Assembly (NCBI GenBank): GCA_014871385.1
Contig: CM026427.1
Span: 15,322,930 to 15,386,929 of the forward strand
From: Ceratodon purpureus
Lineage: Eukaryota > Streptophyta > Bryopsida > Pseudoditrichales > Ditrichaceae
DNA: 64,000 nt
Reading direction: 5' to 3'
The notes below the pieces were generated by a model. The model saw only the letters and a program-made list of their open reading frames with translations, had not been told where the DNA came from and made no database searches. The stretch's first letter is position 1. Every line of letters starts with the position of its first letter. Shown here piece after piece: positions 23,994-36,385 of this stretch. The translations under genes were made by a program, and so were the position numbers.

Positions 23994-26900
23994 CCTTCAC
24001 CACTTTTTGCAGGTCCTATAACTCCTGTAAAATGTACAACAAATTTGAAAAACATGCTCTTGGATGCGTGCCCTCTGAATACATCAGGGCTGACGTAGAA
24101 CCAAGTCTGACAATAAAGTCTGACAAGCATTCTATTGCAAGTCGGCATTCCAAACTTTGTCCTCTAATGAGAAGGGGCGGTAATTTGGCAACTCTCCTTC
24201 AACCATGACCAAGCTCTTTGCATGAACTGATCATCTAATACACCAAACTTCTCCCGTACCTAACCACCGTCATTCATTCCTGCTGAGACCTAAACCACTT
24301 ATCATAATTCCCGGCCAGTGATCATGTGCACTTACCTGCTGAATCGTAGACAACATCTATATAATTTTTCTAACTCATCACTAGAATATGAAAATTCTGA
24401 ATTGATTGTATCTCGTTCTCACATTCAAGGCACCACCAACAAAAACGATTCTTGTCGTGGCCCTCGATTTTAAAAAGTTACTGTAAACCTAAACAGATTG
24501 CTTAACACCTAGTGAACTAAACTGAAGACAACCTAGATCACACGGATCTACCAGAAACCTCTCATGTGAACTTCTTCGGCCACACCTTGTCTGTTCCCGG
24601 AGCACCAATGCATTCTAGATTCTTGAGAAACATGTACAATCTCAACAGAGATCACTGTTTAGAACTTGCTAACAAGCTGGTATTAGAAGCCCTAAAATTC
24701 GCACTCATACCCACATAGTGTCTCCCGCTCAATTTGGTATGCTTGACTAAACTTAAGCCCCAACTGTTGCTGGATTGAACTAGAGCACTATAGACTGGAA
24801 TCCCTACAGACGCTTCTCCGAAAAACCTCAGTCAACTTATATTCAGGAAAGTACTGACTGATATGGTTTCCTGTACACAACCAGACTAAATCAACAGCAC
24901 TACCAGCTACAGTGTCTCTCCTAATATCTAAAAATAGATTGGTGATCCTCTCGAATGCAAAAATCTCACGATCACACCCCTTTTCTCCGTATCATCCAAA
25001 AATCTCAGCTTCTCAGATAGAAAAATCTCAGCACTAGAATTGTCATTGAAGCTTGTGAAGAGTTCACGTATTCAAACGTCTGAGGCTATTAGAAAGGGAT
25101 TTCAAAAGGGTAGGATTCCGGAGAAGGAGCTTTAGAACGCGCAAATGTTAGACGATTCACGACCATGAACACAAGAGCATAAATTCTGATGAGCAGCAAG
25201 CTTACCGTTCTACTCCGCACTCCCGAACGTTCTCTTTTTCATGCTCACACGATGATGGCTCTTGCGCTTCGGTGTCCTCGGCGTCACTGATTTCCATTAA
25301 TCTAATCCACAACGAATATTCTACCTAGTGCTCGACTACTTCGCCCTACTGTTGACAATTCCCCCGCAACACCTGTATCCCGCCTCCCTCTCCATTGCTA
25401 CCTCCAGCTGAATCGCCACCAACTCATCATCCACCACCACCACCATCACCGAAACCGATTCACTGCCAATCCCGTCCCACCTCCCTCCAAACACCGAAAC
25501 GCACCACCAACATGAGATTCACCCAAACCTCCCTCTCACCGCTCCACCCCAAACCCAGTCCACCGAGAAAGCCGCCCGCAAACGAAACTCCGCCTGACAC
25601 TCAACTCACCGTCCGCCCATCACCTTCGCTCAGATCGACGATACCATGACCTGGTAACCTGTCTGCCCGCCATCCACTCCAACCAACCCTCCTCTCTCCC
25701 ATGATCTCCCTCTCCTCCTCTCCCTACCACTCCAATCCCCACCCATCCGCTCCAAACCCAACCTGCCTGCAAACATGAACCTGATGAGAATCTAGATACC
25801 GCAAACCAGTACCAGTCCCAGTCCCATGTTCTCCCAAGCACCCGCAAGCTCCAAGTTACAGCGACAGCGAGTCTAGACTAGAATAATCTTGATCGTGAAC
25901 CTGCGAAGCGGATTGCGGCCCGGTGCGAGTGAATGAGAATCCTGCGGAGTCGCTGTCATGTCGAGATCACCGCGAGGAAATCAGGACTAGAGCCTCCGAA
26001 TGGCAAAGCGGCTCACTCCTACGCCAGATCCAACGCTCCCAATCTACGCCCCAGCTCTCTTCCTCTACTCTACATCTTGGGCTCTCGTAGATGGCGACGG
26101 GTTTCGGGTCCTGGCTTCCGCCTTTCCTCCTTGAACTGGCCGCCGCTACTGCCCCTCGGTGAGCTCTAGGAAGGGCGTGGATTTTGGATGGGTGAAATCT
26201 AGGTTTTTCGTTTGATTTCGCGGTCTCCGGGCGTGATTCTGACACGGGTGGGTTGCTTTGAATGCGGCATCTAGGTGGAGTGAACATTGAATGAGAAAAT
26301 ATCGGAAGATTGGTTTAGTGTCAACGGTGTGTGGGAGGAGTGATGGATCTTGCTTTCATGGCGTTGGCAGTGAATCATCTGGGTTTGGTTTAACGTGAGT
26401 TTTTCAAGGTTTGGTTTGGTTTGGGTTGCTTGGAAATTTAATCTTAGGTTCATTATTTTGTAATTCCTTAATTTCTATGTTTATTTTTACTATTGAGAAG
26501 GGCAGAAGTGATTGTTTGTTATCAGAGCATAAAATGTGGAATATTTGACAACTTGACACAATATGGTACAGTTAGGAGTATGAGACTGTAGATGGTGTGA
26601 CTGTTGAAATGTGACCAGTCCAGTGGGTGATTAATTATGGGATGTTGCTAAGCCCTAAAACTTAGGAAGAGGAGTTGATATTTTTTTCAACTAATATAGA
26701 AAGAAAACTGGTCCTGGAGCAGAGTGAACTAGTACTTAAAAAGAGGAAGACATGAAGTGCTACAATGACAAAGTCACCGTGGGGTAGGTAATGTGAATGC
26801 CACTTGTTTGGGAGCCCCAGGACATGGTGATGGGTCATTGGGTTTCGTAGTGCAGCATGTCATCAGGGTTCTCGTATTCTTTTGCACCTTTCCCTGTGTT

Positions 26901-27838
26901 AGTGGACATATTCAACAGAATTGGAGGGGTTGCTTTGCATGAAACCTGGTGTTCCAATTCAAAGTTCAAAATGAATAGTAATGTTTTGAGAAACCGAAGC
27001 TAAAGTGGGACATTAAAATAGTTTCTGAGAGCTGAGTTGATGTTTACCAAATGAAGGTGTCAAGTAATCACCGTGCAGATTGAGTTTTCATGAGACAGGA
27101 GAGTGCCAGTATGACTGTATGACAGTGCATTATACTCGGTGTTAAAACTTACAATAAGGAGTGTATCTGGCTCTTTTTCAAACTATCAAGTTGCAGCAAG
27201 AGCATGATCCATGAAATGGAAAACATACTCAATGATTTTTTGCATGCTCATCTTTTCAAACTGCCAATTGGCATTATTTAAATATATCAACATAGAACTT
27301 AGGTGTGATACAGATAGGTCCTTGTCCACTTCTCCCAGTACCATGAGAACACCCTTCATGGACAGGATCCCTTCATGGACACGCATAATTAGGATTGGAA
27401 TGGTTGGGTACTGAACCCAACTTTGACAAAGGAATACAGAGAGTTGATCAAGGAATAAGTGTAAAACCTACAGCAAATCTCGCCCTCCCTGGAAAAACCA
27501 AACTGGCGTGAAAATAGTAATGTTGGATCCAACACTTTCTGATGGGCGCATTCTGAAATTTCTCTTAGGTGACCCACCACAAATCAAGGCGTTTGAATGT
27601 AATTGTGAAGAGACAAGGAGTAAAGTACAAGAAAAGGTCCTTTTGAGTTTCAACTGATATTGATTTCTAAGGGGTTTGCCAACCCACCGGGCCAAATCTA
27701 TTTTTAACCAGTTTGGTTTTTCCATGGAGGGTGAGAAATATGGATATGAAACTTGAAATGTCTGAAAATAGTGGTGAATATTCTGCTTCCTTTACTTCTA
27801 TTTTGCTTGATTATTTTCTACAATTCTTGATGTTCTTG
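23994..27838. other. Upstream region of the kinase and spacer
   Basis: The 5' leader probably contains an intron, because an acceptor-like TTTTACAG lies just before the ATG region. No upstream coding exon was found. From about 25380 to 26180 the DNA is GC-rich and C-tracted, as at a promoter or CpG-type island; ORFs there on both strands are compositional. From 26200 to 27838 nothing was recognised. Confidence 0.35.
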
Positions 27839-28129
27839 CACTAGTAGAAAGAGGCCTCAACTACACCAAGTATTACACCGAAATGGTAGCTAATTTAGGC
27901 TTTTCAAAATGGTGTACTCAAAAGTCTCTTTGGTGTAATTCGGCACCTGACATGACCAAAATTAAAGGTGAATAGTGTCATTGTGGTCCCCATGAACAGT
28001 GTATATTTCTGGCCCATGTCACATGGGTTTTGTTGGTTTCCAGTAAATGTAAATCTGGAATATTTTACAGCATTGTAAATTTTTTGTGTTATTGCCCGAG
28101 TGGATGGAGATTGATTCTGTTCGTTCGAT

Positions 28130-28330
28130 GTTGTTTTTCAAAAGATTAGATTTCAATTGAATCGTGTCAGCTGTCAAACTGGGCGTCTCTGTAATCTTAT
28201 GCACATCAAAGCAGCGTTGCACATTGATGCTCGTCTTCACGCTCGCCTCCAGAAATAGGCACCCATTTTTCCTCCCAAACGCAATCCCTTCCTTCTTCGT
28301 CACCACCCGTTCACTCTCCTCCAAATCCAC
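28130..28330 (-). pseudogene. Rab18/RABC-type small GTPase fragment captured in the CACTA element
   Basis: The minus strand reads VDLEESERVVTKKEGIAF, then GCLFLEASVKT and NVQRCF, then TETPSL and LKSNLLKN. This is the C-terminal third of plant Rab18/RABC proteins, including the G5 box, normally SAK and here SVK. The nucleotide-binding P-loop, switch regions and NKxD box are absent. The stretch has no internal stop. It is preceded by unrelated sequence and followed by about 35 non-Rab codons. A segment near CFDVHKI is about three residues shorter than expected. It is best read as a captured gene fragment rather than a gene. Confidence 0.75.
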
Positions 28331-28600
28331 CAATGAAGCAATGAAGCAATGAAGCTTGACAAAACCCAAACACCAGATCAAACAAACCTTCAGCCACTTC
28401 CCAATCATGAAAACAAACTCAAAAACAAAACTATCACAGATCAGACTCCGACACTGTCCTTCGTAACTTGGGTTTTGTCATTGCTTGAGCTTCAGGCGCA
28501 GAAGCACACTACTCTTCCCAACCCCGGAGTCCTATGAAAAGCACCTACAAGAGCAGAGAGGGAGGGAGTTGGAGAGTGACCTGGGAGGGTGCGAGCTAGT

Positions 28601-28650
28601 GAGCGAGAGAAGTTTGAGCGAGAGAAGTTTGAGCGGGTGAAGTTTGAGCG
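28601..28650. repeat. 15-bp tandem repeat, about 3.3 copies
   Basis: The unit GAGCGAGAGAAGTTT occurs at 28601, 28616 and, with changes, 28631, inside the CACTA element and within a wider GA-rich tract up to about 28780. Confidence 0.85.
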
Positions 28651-29118
28651 AGTATGTGGGAGAGGGCCAGGGCCAGGGGTGGGGATGGGGAAGCTCATAC
28701 ACTCTGACTCTCTGAGCGGGCGAGAGAGCGGCGTCGCGGAGGGGAGGGGCAGAGAGGGAGGGAACTTTGGCGAGGAATGAGACAACCTGCAGCTGCCAGG
28801 CAATGCAGTGCCTGGTATACGTGCTGTGGACGGAGGGCAGGGAGTAGTGGGACCACGGAGAATACACGTCAAAGCAATAGTGGGACAAGTAAAAGGCACA
28901 GTCCCCGGATAACACTCATTCGACCAGACGTCCCCATTGGTTGAGAGTTCTGGTGATTGTAGCCACTTCATAATTAGATACACACATACACTGTGTCAGC
29001 TCTAATTACACCGAAAATTATCCTCAACCAATCATAGGTCGCTGCCGAAAATAAATGAACACCAAAGGTTGAGTTTGGTGTAATTCTTTAGTGTAGTTGA
29101 GGCCTCTTTCTACTAGTG

Positions 29119-30006
29119 TTGGTTCTTATTGCACTTGATTGAACTTTCATTTCACTTTGCTACAACCAATGAATGTTTTTGCTATAGAAGTTCTTTCCAA
29201 TACCGAAGAAGCAACTGAAATTATCAATTGTGGATGTTCTTACTTCGATTTTATAATTAATGGGGCAAAGTTATTGGTTTTTATTTAAGTTGGTATAGGT
29301 TGAAGAAAATGAGCATTGCCAACTATTAGAACTATAAAATGCACAATACTTATGAGTTTCCTTGATGTTATTCAAATTGCAAAAACAAAACAGATATATT
29401 GTTGAAGCTTTTATTAAAATATTGACAATTTTGATTCTATTCATATGAACTTCATCTACAAATAATTCTTGAAAAAATATATCTAAATCATTTTGGTGTT
29501 TGCTAGTGCTATGTGCCCTTGCTCTATTTTCCCAAGTAATGAAGCTATTACTCGCATCAAAAATAAGGTGAAAAGAATTAACCTAAATGGCAAGGTGGAC
29601 CAAGCACCAAATGGAAGGTTCTAAAATGCCATGGAGTAGGGCCATGGGGATTTTTGAAACCGGTCAAATGCAAATAAATGCAGAATGTGTCTCGGGTTGC
29701 GCTCAGGCAATGGGCCACACTCCGAACTAGAATATTCTACACTTGGATGGACATGACTATGTGCTGACGAAGAGGAGGGACGAGTTTGCTGACATCCAAC
29801 AACAGCTTCACAAACCTAAGTTACAACATGGTGAAGGAAGTGGGTGTGATTGGGCGGAGAGTTTTGCGAGGAGGATAGAGTCGAAGCTCGTCTGCCATTT
29901 GCTGTCCAAGTTTGGAATATTCCCTCCCTCGCATGCTGCAACCGGACAAACGGACACACTTAATATTCCCAATCCAAACAATTACAGTTCCACCCACCAA
30001 ACGGTC
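29119..30006. other. Spacer between the CACTA and hAT elements
   Basis: AT-rich at first. From 29743 to 30006 there is an open plus-strand frame of about 88 codons starting MDGHDYVLTKRRDEF that runs into the hAT element. No family was recognised. Confidence 0.35.
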
Positions 30007-30014
30007 CATACCAG

Positions 30015-31011
30015 CAGGGCTGATTTTTCACAAAGTCCCAGCCTGTCCATGTCCAAAAACCTCGAATTGAAAGGCAAAAAAAAATGAAACCCGTCCCAAA
30101 ACCGGTAATCTCAAAACCAACCCGTCCATGGAAAGGTTGAAAAAAAAACAACCCGTCCCAAAACCGGTTCAAAAAAATAGTACCCGTCCCGTAGTAGTTG
30201 TAAATTTTTTATAAAAAAAATAAAAACAAAAAAATAAAAATAATAACAAAAAATAAAAAAACAAAGCCAAAGGTGATTTCTCCAAGGGGACTTCTTCAGT
30301 TGGTTTCTTTGAGCACGTTGTAGCCTTTGAGGTATGTTTGGTGACATTTTATTATTTTATCTACTTTCAAGCGTTAAACAAGTAATGTGTAGAAGAAACG
30401 AACATACAGTTGCTCACAAAAGTTGTGGGACGCCCTAAAAATTGGTCTCATAAATTGAGAAATAAAAATTATGAAGTGAAATTTGGACGTGTTGTAGTAC
30501 ATAAGGGAATCTACCTTCATGTGAAATTTCACTTTAATAGACTATTTTAAGACCCATTATTATTTGAAAGAAATTTATATGGAAAAAAAAAACTTGTTGT
30601 GAAAAGCCAAAATGTGACATTTCTTTTTATAGGAAGAATGTACATCTTGACTTGAGTCACATGTTAAAGTTTCATGAATTTTGGAGTTTATATTCATTAA
30701 GATTTTATTGATTGAAAAATGATCCCAAAATTTTGAAATTTTTTAATTTTCACTCCATAAATTGCAAAAAAATAAAATAAAAATGCACAATCACATCAAA
30801 TAACTATATATGACATGATGTAATTGATATTTACATCTTTCATTTTTTGAGGAAAAATTGTCAAAAAAAATAATATTTTTAGAACCCGTGCAAAGTGAAT
30901 TTTACACGTCCAAAAACCGGTTCATTTTCAAAGAACCCGTCCACTGGAAATGTTTTTTTTTTCATAACATGTCCCTGGACAAGTTGAGGACCTTGTGAAA
31001 AATCACCACTG
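30015..31011. mobile_element. 997-bp non-autonomous hAT-type element with 8-bp target duplication
   Basis: The left end reads CAGGGCTGATTTTTCACAAA and the right end is the complement of CAGTGGTGATTTTTCACAAG. The flanking 8-bp direct repeat CATACCAG is exact (30007-30014 and 31012-31019). Terminal CAG, imperfect inverted repeats and an 8-bp duplication are the hallmarks of hAT elements. No transposase is encoded. Short repeats of ACCCGTCC and ACCGGTTC occur just inside both ends (30080-30190 and 30885-30945), as expected of subterminal transposase sites. An internal segment beginning near 30408 differs in character and may be a nested insertion. Confidence 0.88.
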
Positions 31012-31019
31012 CATACCAG

Positions 31020-34000
31020 CTCTGTTCTAACCATCACTCATATTGAAGCAAAACCAAAAGGTTGAGGGAAAACTCTCCCGGGTTGGAGTAAAGCTAGACT
31101 TCCGAGTTTCAGCAAACTCTGCTTGGAAGTGAGAGCTTATACATTTGATCTCTTGTGTAAGAAAACTCACTTCCATGATGTTGGTATGTTATGATTGCTT
31201 GACCCTTAACTTTGTTGTTACATTGATATTCCAAAAACGTTATCTAAAATTGTCATTTTTAATATAAAGAATTCAAATGAAAGTCATATGATAAATTTAT
31301 ACTATTAAGCGTAAGACTTTTAGTAACTATGAAACAAAAATGTAGTTGACTTTTTTGAATTTTTGACATATGCGCTGGAAAATTATAATACTTGAAGTGA
31401 AGAAGATGTATTTTTTTGGTGTATCACAATATATTGTTTCATCTTAGAATGAGATTTTTGTACTTAGGTTTTCATATTATATAATGTTCTTTCACTTTTA
31501 GAAGTACGTAACAGCGAGTGTACAGTTGAGCATATCGAGAAGTAGACTTGCCAAATTATGGTTGTCAAATCCAACAATGCGGAGGTCAAATTTCAAAAAG
31601 AAGAAAGTGAAACACAATATTCTTTTATACATCTCAAAGAAACACATTTCAAAATTTCAATAAGTAAATTTAATAGATAATACTTGTTAAAAGGTTAATC
31701 AAATAAGTTGAATATTGGTAGAATTGACATATCTTACAAATTGAATTTTTATCTCCTAAAAGACAATTTATTTGTAGTAAAAAAAATAAAAAATTGAAAG
31801 GTTTTTAAAATGTCGATTTTGAGTGTGATTGTTGAGATAAATTCGGATGTAAGAAATTCAAAAGATTTACATGAGAACAATTGATTTATCATACATGGAG
31901 AAAGAGATTATGGTTTTTTTGCCAAACAAATTTACTTGTTAGGTACCTTAAGCAATTATACTACATTTTTCTACTACTTTTGAGATTTGAAAAGAACAAC
32001 TATCTAATATGATTGTCTTATAGTTTAATATGAACCAAATTGCTCCACAATAAAAAAATTTATTTTGTTTAGTTTTTTTGCACATTGAACTACAAAAAGA
32101 AAAGAAAGTAACACTATGACATGGACAACTCTTTTGTCCTCCTAGGCAATAAAAGTAGACATTTTTCAAGTTCTTTAAATTATGCGTCTCATTCACATCT
32201 TGATGTGAGTCTAACAATAAATCTAGAGAATGGCTTGGCTAAAATTTTCACGACCACCTACTAAAGGTCTAATTTTCAAAAAATAAATTAAAAAATTTAT
32301 ACTATATCCAAATATCACTAAGTTCAAAAATTGAATTCTCAAGGACGAGCCATAGCCCTTGTGAGGTTATCTCCATTGCTTCTTGCCGCTAGTGTAAAAA
32401 GGGCTAAAAATCATCTTCATCTTAAATAAATTAGGCACCTATAGCTAAAGAATATTATTCCCAACAAGGATGATGAAAAAGGAATTTTCCATTTGCAAAC
32501 ATGCTCAAAAGCATTTCCAGCTCAATGCACTCCAACTCAGATTCTTGATTGAATTTTCATATATTTTGCATGTACTAGTCAACCCTTTTCACTTAATCTA
32601 GTTCAATCAGCGGAGAAGATGTTCTGATTTGTACCGGAATCATGTGTTTCCATGCTCACCAAAAAGCATGTTAAATTTCACCGAAGCCTCATGGTAATGT
32701 TCCACGCTGCCTGCAGTGGATCAGTTGTTGCCCCAGAAGAAGGAAAAAAGTCTCGGAGCTGAGGCGATAACTTCCAAACGAATGCGCAACTCCTGAAGCA
32801 ACTCATAGCATTCCGGCGGGTACCACCTTTCAAGGGGCAGGCGGAACGCAAGGATGCTAAAAGCGGGTAGAAAACACTCCATGCTGCCTCCAAACACGTA
32901 AAGTTTTAGGCCGAGAGACGGTGTTTTTGTCGAGTGAAATTTAGTAAGACCCAAATGATGCTGCCGACTGTTCATCGTTCACACATGAACCTGTTCATTG
33001 GTCACACATGGGCTAGGTAGTTTTTTTAATCCCTTCCACAGATAGCAAACCATGGCCCTGTTTGCATGTCAACGACTAGCCCCAGGGACGAGGACCCGGA
33101 GGTAGAGTACTAGAGTCCTCCAGCCTCCAGAAAACTGTAATCACTTTCTGAGAACAGCAAGTTCTTCTGCATCGAAGATTCGGAAATAGAGGGAATGAGC
33201 CCTTTGGATGCTGCAACTTGACTCCAGCGAGGCTTGTGGGTTTGGTACACTTGCAGTCGCTTCGGAGGAAGTGGAAGAAGGCTCCACATGTTTCACGAAG
33301 TTCTTGGGAACTCGGTGAATTCTGGAGATCAGGGCCAATGGCAGGCTCAGCTGACTCATTGACACCAATTGTGTCCAGGGAATGGATGCACTTGTTCTAG
33401 AATCATGCAAAGTGACACCGTCAAGCTCCCTCCATTCCCAGGTTTGTTGGACCAGTGCATGTCAGCAATTCCATGTTGGAGCAAAGCAGGCGACTGTTCT
33501 TGAAGCTTACCTGAATCCGGTTTCACACTAGTCTTAAACCGGGTCTCCAAGCTATAGAAAACGGGAAGAGCTCTTCTCATTTGAAACCCTAATTCTATAA
33601 ATGTGAATCTGGCTTCTACCTCGGGGTGCGGTTACCTGGATGTTATGGAGAGCGCGCAATGATGCTTCTTTCAATGGCACAACATGGCACGTGGAGAAAA
33701 CTTGGTGTAAAATCTGGATGTGGTTGATAGACTATGGCAGCGTCGCGTAGAAGAAGACTGAGAGTGACTTAGTTAAACTTGCTAGTAATCAGGAGAAGTA
33801 GAGGGAAAAACTTGAGCAGTTTCAATTGTTGTGGTGCTACAACAACCATTTTGCTAGTTAAACTGATTCGCAACCACACTGGCCACAATCATAAACTGTT
33901 TATTGGGGACTAACCCCTGTTTGTCTGCGTTTGTATCTCCCACCTTCGCCGGACAAGGCGTGGGTGGGTTGTATTTGTGTTCTTTTTCCTTTTCCTTGCA

Positions 34001-35129
34001 ATAAAGGGCCTCCCTTTATTTGTATCAAAAATAAAATAAAATAAATCTATAAATATGTTTTTCCTTTTATCACATGTGAATCAAACCATTTTTTACCTAC
34101 TTCATGAATAACTCCATTTTTTTACGCCCAGAAATTCTAAATTTAATTAGTGAACCATCAAATGTCTTTTATATCTACAATTTATCTTCATGGTTAAAGT
34201 TTTTTCTATTCGCTTGATAGTTATGCAATTTTCTAGTCAGTTTTATTTTATATCTGACATAATGTTGAAGTCTATGATTTTTTATACCTTTTTCTTGGTT
34301 GCAATTCAATTCTTTTGTGCTCATAATTTTTATTATTTTAATTTTTTTTCATTGAAATGATAGATTATATATGGATGATGATTTTTATCTTTTTATTAAA
34401 TTTCCAAAAATATATTTAGCTACAAAACAGGTCTTAATTTATTGACTGAAGTGATGTATAATTTTGTAATTTAGAAATTTTACGCAAACATTTTTGTCAC
34501 TGAAAATTGGCCAAAACTCTATACTTTGTGGGTCCCCTACAGTGCACTTACTCCGTTAAACATCTCTTACCAACATCTTACAACCACTACCTTATATATG
34601 CCCAAGACAAGTTGTTACTCATCTAAAACATTTGAAGTCTATTCATCTATGTTTGAACATTTTCTATTCTCTACATGTTCTTCATGCAAGGTGTTCATCT
34701 TTGTGCTCCGCATTTTGAGCATTAGTGAGTTAAAGTTATCTTCGCGACTTTGTTGTAGTCCAGGTAGAAGAATTGAATAGACATGATTGACAATGAAGGC
34801 ACCAATGATACTTTAGAACTCAATTTAACGAAGAAGACATACATCCTTTACCGAGTATTAATTAAAAGTGCGAAGTAGCCATCATCAACTAAGGGCACGA
34901 AATTGCTTCTAACACTATTGCCAACAAACTTTGAAGATGATTACGATCTATTTTGTCCTCAACAAGAGCATTTGGAGTAGCCTTATTATGCACTTACACC
35001 TTATTGAGTCTTTTTAGCGAGGGACTTAGCTACACATGTCACCTTTAAGTACAACATTTAAGGATATTGTAAAATGTTTTTTAATTTTATCAAACAATAA
35101 CCATCTGGTCACAATGTCATGAGATTACA
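31020..35129. other. AT-rich spacer with unassigned fragments
   Basis: No gene was recognised. Minus-strand ORFs at 32721-32975, 33141-33410 and 33356-33580 are GC-richer than the flanks and lie in different frames, like decayed exons, but match no known family. Near 33960-34045 the sequence AATAAAGGGCCTCC and a following ATAAAATAAAATAAA tail look like the 3' end of a retroposon; this is only suggestive. Confidence 0.35.
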
Positions 35130-35369
35130 TTAACCTCTAAAATACCACAAAACCTAAAGTCGGTTGCACAAACTTCGGCAAGCTACCACAGTTAAGATTT
35201 TTAATATTTTTTGACAAGATTTTTTTATTGAACATGGTAAATCCTAATCTTTTGAGGGTTGAAATTTCAGAATTAAAAAAAATAAAAATAAAAATAGGGA
35301 GTTTTTGGAAATTTTCAGCATTTTAGAAGTGAAAATTGGCAAAAACGGGTCTCGAGATTTATAGGTTAA
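35130..35369. mobile_element. 240-bp TTAA-flanked MITE, third family member
   Basis: It begins TTAACCTCTAAAATACCA and ends with the complement of TTAACCTATAAATCTCG. Both ends carry TTAA, and the C-rich ends are weaker matches to those at 5561-5828 and 13503-14370. It is noncoding. It lies about 260 bp from the gypsy insertion. Confidence is lower because the ends have diverged. Confidence 0.45.
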
Positions 35370-35628
35370 CAATTTGATGGCATGACATTCTAGTAGGTTT
35401 TGGCATATTCATGATTGTTTAAAAAACTTACATAGTCAACATAGAATTATGTATAGTAAGTAATGGACATATTAGATTTTGAAAATAATTTAAAGATGGT
35501 CCAAGTAAACATACACATTATATAAATATAAATAAATAAATGAAAAAATACAATAGTTTATAACACAAATGCAATAGAGCTCTGTTAAACAAAGAACAAA
35601 GCAATAAGGATTGCAGGTCAGACACTAC

Positions 35629-36339
35629 TGTTATACTGGGTTGTAGAGATGGAGATGCGAAGTTCCCAATAAGTGAGGTTTCAAGGAGTTTATGGTTACC
35701 AAGGTAAATACCTGCGTAGGCTTTATCCTGGTGGGGCTGAGTAGAGAATAGGGGGAGTCCTGGTTAAGTATTAGTATCCTAAACAGGGAATAAGTGAACC
35801 CAAGTTGATTAGTTCCAGAGAGGTTTCTCTGGACCAGGATCCAAGGGGGCCTTGGTGATATGAATAAGGGTCCTAGGGGCGGAAGTGAAGGCAGACAGTA
35901 CAAGGGAAATGGCCTCAGTCATAAGGATCAGGGAGGACCTTGAGGCCGTAACTTTGTCTCAGTGACTGAGAGGGACCCAGGGACACCAAGAGCAACAAGA
36001 GCAGAGGATAAAGAGTAGAAAGCAGAAGGGAACACCAAGCATTCAGCAAAGACGAGTAAAGGCAAAGTAGATTAGGCATAGGACAGAGCTGTATTAGGGA
36101 AGCGTGGAAAAACAGACATGGTCCAGCTTCGAGAGCTTGGGCCCAATCAATAGTACCAAAAATCCAAGAGAGCAAACCACTGTTTCCCTACCCCTTTTAT
36201 ACTAAGGCTAATCTACCAGTTCTACTAAGTCTACTGGCAGTGCCGCCGTTGCTTCTAAGGCCTGGCTACCATGGTCGCTACTTGCTACCCTGGTCGCTAT
36301 TTACTACCCCTGATTCCCATATTACCTTGGTCGGTAACA
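35629..36339 (-). repeat. 3' LTR of the gypsy element
   Basis: It starts TGTTA and ends TAACA (TG...CA) and pairs over its full length with 46254-46964. A TATA-like TATAAAAGGGG reads on the minus strand at 36191-36201. Confidence 0.95.
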
Positions 36340-36353
36340 TTTTGCCCTCCGTT
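36340..36353 (-). promoter_or_regulatory. Polypurine tract
   Basis: Minus-strand AACGGAGGGCAAAA sits immediately before the 3' LTR, the usual site of second-strand priming. Confidence 0.7.
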
Positions 36354-36385
36354 GTAGAGTGCAATCCGTCCTCGGATTGCTTGGC

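Larger units (their letters stand above)
27839..29118. mobile_element. 1280-bp non-autonomous CACTA element
   Basis: The ends are perfect inverted repeats of at least 28 bp starting CACTAGTAGAAAGAGGCCTC (left 27839, right end 29118). The element is flanked by the 3-bp direct repeat TTG (27836-27838 and 29119-29121), the target duplication size of CACTA (En/Spm) elements. No transposase is encoded. The interior holds a Rab-type coding fragment (28130-28330) and a GA-rich tandem repeat. Perfect ends suggest fairly recent movement. Mobilisation would need a tnp2-type transposase supplied elsewhere; a gene fragment of that class lies at 60.4-63 kb. Confidence 0.9.

Noticed and set aside
25395..26287. 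GC-rich ORFs upstream of the histidine kinase
   Set aside because: Open on both strands with Pro/Arg/Ser bias and no domain; better explained as a GC-rich promoter-like tract.
28492..28983. 163-codon Pro/Ser-rich minus-strand ORF in the CACTA element
   Set aside because: It covers the GA-rich repeat and has low-complexity composition; only the separate Rab-like stretch is meaningful.
35631..36175. ORFs inside the left LTR (repeated in the right LTR)
   Set aside because: They lie in the LTRs and differ between the copies by a stop change, so they are not conserved genes.
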